Part shown: in pieces, positions 61,810-64,000 of the stretch | Layout of the letters: every line of letters starts with the position of its first letter | How positions within the stretch are numbered: position 1 is the first letter of the stretch | Notes under the pieces: model-generated | The model's input: the letters and a program-made list of their open reading frames with translations, nothing else | Databases searched by the model: none | Told to the model about the DNA's origin: nothing | Assembly (NCBI RefSeq): GCF_004801315.1 | Contig: NZ_SSNW01000019.1 | Location: 1 to 64,000 of the forward strand | Source: Deinococcus sp. Arct2-2 | Lineage (GTDB): Bacteria > Deinococcota > Deinococci > Deinococcales > Deinococcaceae | Length of the DNA stretch: 64,000 nucleotides | Direction of reading: 5' to 3' | Made by a program: the position numbers and the translations under genes

Positions 61810-63324
61810 TCACAGTGCTTTGTTTAACCAGCGGCCAAGCCAGGGGAGACGTCCGAAGAGCGGATTAAGAACCAACATCGCTCCCTCGTGTGCCTGAATC
61901 TGTCGGCGCGTACTTCCAAAGAAAAGGGCTAAGCTTAAAAGGCCCAGGCAGCCGCCTGCTAGGAATTGCATCAGTTCTGATCCAGAAGAAGCAATCGTGC
62001 GCCCCGCGAAAGTCGCGCCAGCCGTCATCAACACGCCTACCAAGCAGTACACTCCCTGCCGGATCAACAGGCTGGCCGACAGGGCAATGGCCCGCCGTGC
62101 CTGATCGAGCAGTGTGATCGCACGTACCAGATACACACATATGCACGCCACCACCGTCAGCACCAGTAAAGAAGGGTGGGCCAGCCACGCCACGCCACCC
62201 ACCAGTGTCATGCTGATTGCCAATGTAATTACTTGACCCCAAAAATCTCGTTTGGGCTGACCCATGCCGATCAGTAGGGGGCTGGTAATCAAAGCCAGTG
62301 CGTCGAACGGCATGGCAATTGCCAAAAGAGAGATTAAAGGTTCGATTCCTATCCATTTATGACCAAATAGCAGATGGGAAATGGGCCATGCCAACACCGC
62401 TACGATGGCAAACGCAGGAAACAAAGTGCTGGACACGACCGCCGCAGCACCCATATAAATACGGGCCAGACGTTCTGGTTGATGCTGATTGCGACTATAA
62501 ATGCTCAACAAAACAGTCTGTAACACCGAAACAATATTATTTAGAGGGACGCCTACAGTCATGGCGGCCCGGTTGTAGAGGGCCAAGGAGAGTGGTCCCA
62601 GCGTTTGGCCTATAAGCAGAGTAGGAAGATTACCTATTCCCCAGCTGGCCATATTGCTCACCGCCGCTGTTGCACTGAAGCTGAGCAATCCTGCATCTGG
62701 GGGGCGCAGCGTCAACTGTATGTGTGGACGTATGATGAATAGATAGAGTCCGCTGGCAAGGAGTGCCTGTGTTAACTGAGCGCCTACTAGAGACCAGACC
62801 CCGTATCCGCCCATTGCCAATACGACGCCCAGGCCGCCGTAACCCACCAGATATGCCAGTAATTGAATGATATTCAGCTCTTTGAAACGCAGATCGCGCC
62901 GTAACAAGGCCGAAGAGGTTTGCCCCGCTGCCTGAATAACAAAGAGCAGGCTCAGTGCGGCGAGCGGCTGCCAAGCATCCAATTTAAAAGCGGAGGCGAG
63001 GACAGGGGAAAGACCTGCAAAAACGAGAGTCAGCACTACTGCCAGCGTCATTTGTAGAGTAAAGATGAATCCGATCAAGCGAGCGTCAATTTCTTTGCGC
63101 TGGATCAAGGCAACGGTCAGCCCAAAATCGGCTAGGAGATTGGCGAGTCCGATAAAGGCTAGGCCAACGGCGACAGTAGCAAAAGGAGCTGGGCCAAGCA
63201 ACCGGGCTAGGAAGACGCCAAACAAAAACGTTGCGATAGCGCGGCCGAAGGTGCCGAGGTATTGCCAAATGAGGGCATTGAGACCTTTTGCCCCTTGAGA
63301 ATCCTGTTGAACAGCTGGCGGCAT
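61810..63324 (-). CDS. wzx: Lipid-linked oligosaccharide flippase (Wzx/MATE-type)
   Basis: This is a 504-residue membrane protein with about 12-14 helices, of the polysaccharide-transport/MurJ superfamily: GLNALIWQYLGTFGRAIATF, VFLARLLGPAPFATVAVGLA, then GLANLLADFGLTVALIQRKE (typical opening of flippases). It moves undecaprenyl-linked repeat units to the outer face for polymerisation. It is the right-most gene of the locus before the IS5-type remnant. Base composition is slightly more AT-rich than in its neighbours. Confidence 0.9.
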   Translation of the reverse strand: MPPAVQQDSQGAKGLNALIWQYLGTFGRAIATFLFGVFLARLLGPAPFATVAVGLAFIGLANLLADFGLTVALIQRKEIDARLIGFIFTLQMTLAVVLTLVFAGLSPVLASAFKLDAWQPLAALSLLFVIQAAGQTSSALLRRDLRFKELNIIQLLAYLVGYGGLGVVLAMGGYGVWSLVGAQLTQALLASGLYLFIIRPHIQLTLRPPDAGLLSFSATAAVSNMASWGIGNLPTLLIGQTLGPLSLALYNRAAMTVGVPLNNIVSVLQTVLLSIYSRNQHQPERLARIYMGAAAVVSSTLFPAFAIVAVLAWPISHLLFGHKWIGIEPLISLLAIAMPFDALALITSPLLIGMGQPKRDFWGQVITLAISMTLVGGVAWLAHPSLLVLTVVACICVYLVRAITLLDQARRAIALSASLLIRQGVYCLVGVLMTAGATFAGRTIASSGSELMQFLAGGCLGLLSLALFFGSTRRQIQAHEGAMLVLNPLFGRLPWLGRWLNKAL

Positions 63325-63419
63325 CTGAATAGTGTAGTGCCCGGAACAAAGCCTAGAGCAAAATGGATACGCAGAAATGATGAGTTAGACCCTATCTGAG
63401 AAATAAGATCTTCTGACAG

Positions 63420-64000
63420 CCAATGACAACCACACAACTCCATCAAGAGCAGATCAATGACCAGAACACGCTCTGGGAGGTACCAGATGAACTCCACCTT
63501 CAATGGACTGATCTGGCTGGCTCGAACAGGCAGCCAGTGGAGTCAACGTCCCCGCCGATATGGCACAAAATCAACCGTTCACGAGCGATTTTGTGCCTGG
63601 GTCGAGCATGATTGCTTGCGAGCGGCTTGGAAGATTGTTCTGGAGCAGGATGACCGCGAATTGAGGATTGACTGGGAGTGGCAAGCGACGGACGGGAGCA
63701 TCGTCAAAGCCCCGTTGGGCAAATGGGGGGCGCTGGTCGGCGGCAATTGACGGGGAGTAACTCCACCGACCGAGGCAAAGCAGGATGCCAACGAACGCTC
63801 CTGACCGATGCAAAACATTCACTCCCAAGCCCAGGTTGCTCAGAGCAGGGAACGTCGCCTTCGCCTTGGGCTGGAGAATCCAGCCATCGACCCTAGGAGC
63901 ATCTCCGGTTCCCTGATCAACGGATCCCTACGGGAATGGGGGCCGCACAACCTGATGCTGGCGCTGGATACCAGTCTCCTCTTCGGCCACTTCTGTCTAA
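63420..64000 (+). pseudogene. IS5-family transposase, frameshifted, running off the window
   Basis: One frame reads FNGLIWLARTGSQWSQRPRR then YGTKSTVHERFCAWVEHDC, and ends with DWEWQATDGSIVKAPLGKWG. This is the N-terminal and first-Asp region of IS5/IS427-type transposases. The frame then shifts to [20 protein letters not shown], which continues the same protein (the usual D-R-GKxGTKR stretch). IS427-type elements often use frameshifting here, but the N-terminus also seems short, and further change follows. The end lies outside the window. It marks the right border of the polysaccharide locus. Confidence 0.7.

Overview
The window looks like part of a large plasmid or megaplasmid of a Deinococcus-type bacterium. 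Coding DNA is GC-rich. The genes include an XPB-type helicase operon, a broken single-stranded-DNA-binding protein with two OB folds, several leaderless starts with a -10 box five to seven bases before the ATG, and two related plasmid replication initiators, each beside its own iteron array. No rRNA, tRNA, CRISPR array or ribosomal-protein gene was recognised. The genus is an inference from gene content.

Layout. 1-1.8 kb is a pile-up of transposase scraps (IS4, IS3, IS630, IS110). 1.8-6.3 kb is a three-gene minus-strand operon: XPB-like helicase, a small protein, and a helicase-associated/WYL-like protein. 6.7-16.6 kb is a glycerol module: a SorC-type regulator, a six-gene glycerol ABC transporter (GlpSTPQUV type) with a 12-codon leader ORF coupled to its first gene, and glycerol-3-phosphate dehydrogenase. 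17.0-17.9 kb holds a small secreted DUF4397-like protein and a dead transposase piece. 18.0-23.6 kb is a branched-chain amino-acid-type (Liv) ABC transporter operon led by a GntR/FadR regulator. 24.0-25.7 kb is replicon 1: a Rep gene plus ten 22-bp-spaced iterons, five facing five.

26.9-28.8 kb holds an unknown helical protein divergent from an XRE regulator over a perfect inverted repeat. 29.4-32.8 kb is plasmid backbone of unknown function, including a replication-relaxation-like protein. 32.9-36.7 kb is a graveyard: helicase, ssb, glycosidase-like and IS3 pseudogenes. 36.7-42.4 kb carries SelO, an MFS exporter with a VOC protein and divergent HxlR regulator, and a CE7 esterase. 42.9-45.2 kb is replicon 2: eleven GGACASTTKGGGGG iterons and a second Rep gene. 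45.2-46.0 kb is an XRE regulator divergent from a protein of possible JAB/MPN ancestry. 46.2-63.3 kb is a Wzx/Wzy-type exopolysaccharide locus. The right edge is an IS5-family remnant.

How the genes work together. The glycerol genes would import glycerol and oxidise glycerol-3-phosphate; no glycerol kinase is present here. The exopolysaccharide locus supplies GDP-mannose (phosphomannomutase, ManC), GDP-fucose (Gmd, Fcl), and UDP-glucuronate and UDP-xylose (Ugd, UXS-like). It starts the lipid-linked repeat with a WbaP-type transferase, extends it with two glycosyltransferase proteins (one a GT2-WecG fusion), flips it with Wzx, polymerises or ligates it with a Wzy/WaaL-type protein, and controls chain export with a Wzc-type tyrosine kinase. 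The two Rep/iteron units about 18 kb apart suggest a plasmid fusion or a two-origin replicon, and the pseudogene and IS debris between them fits a fusion history.
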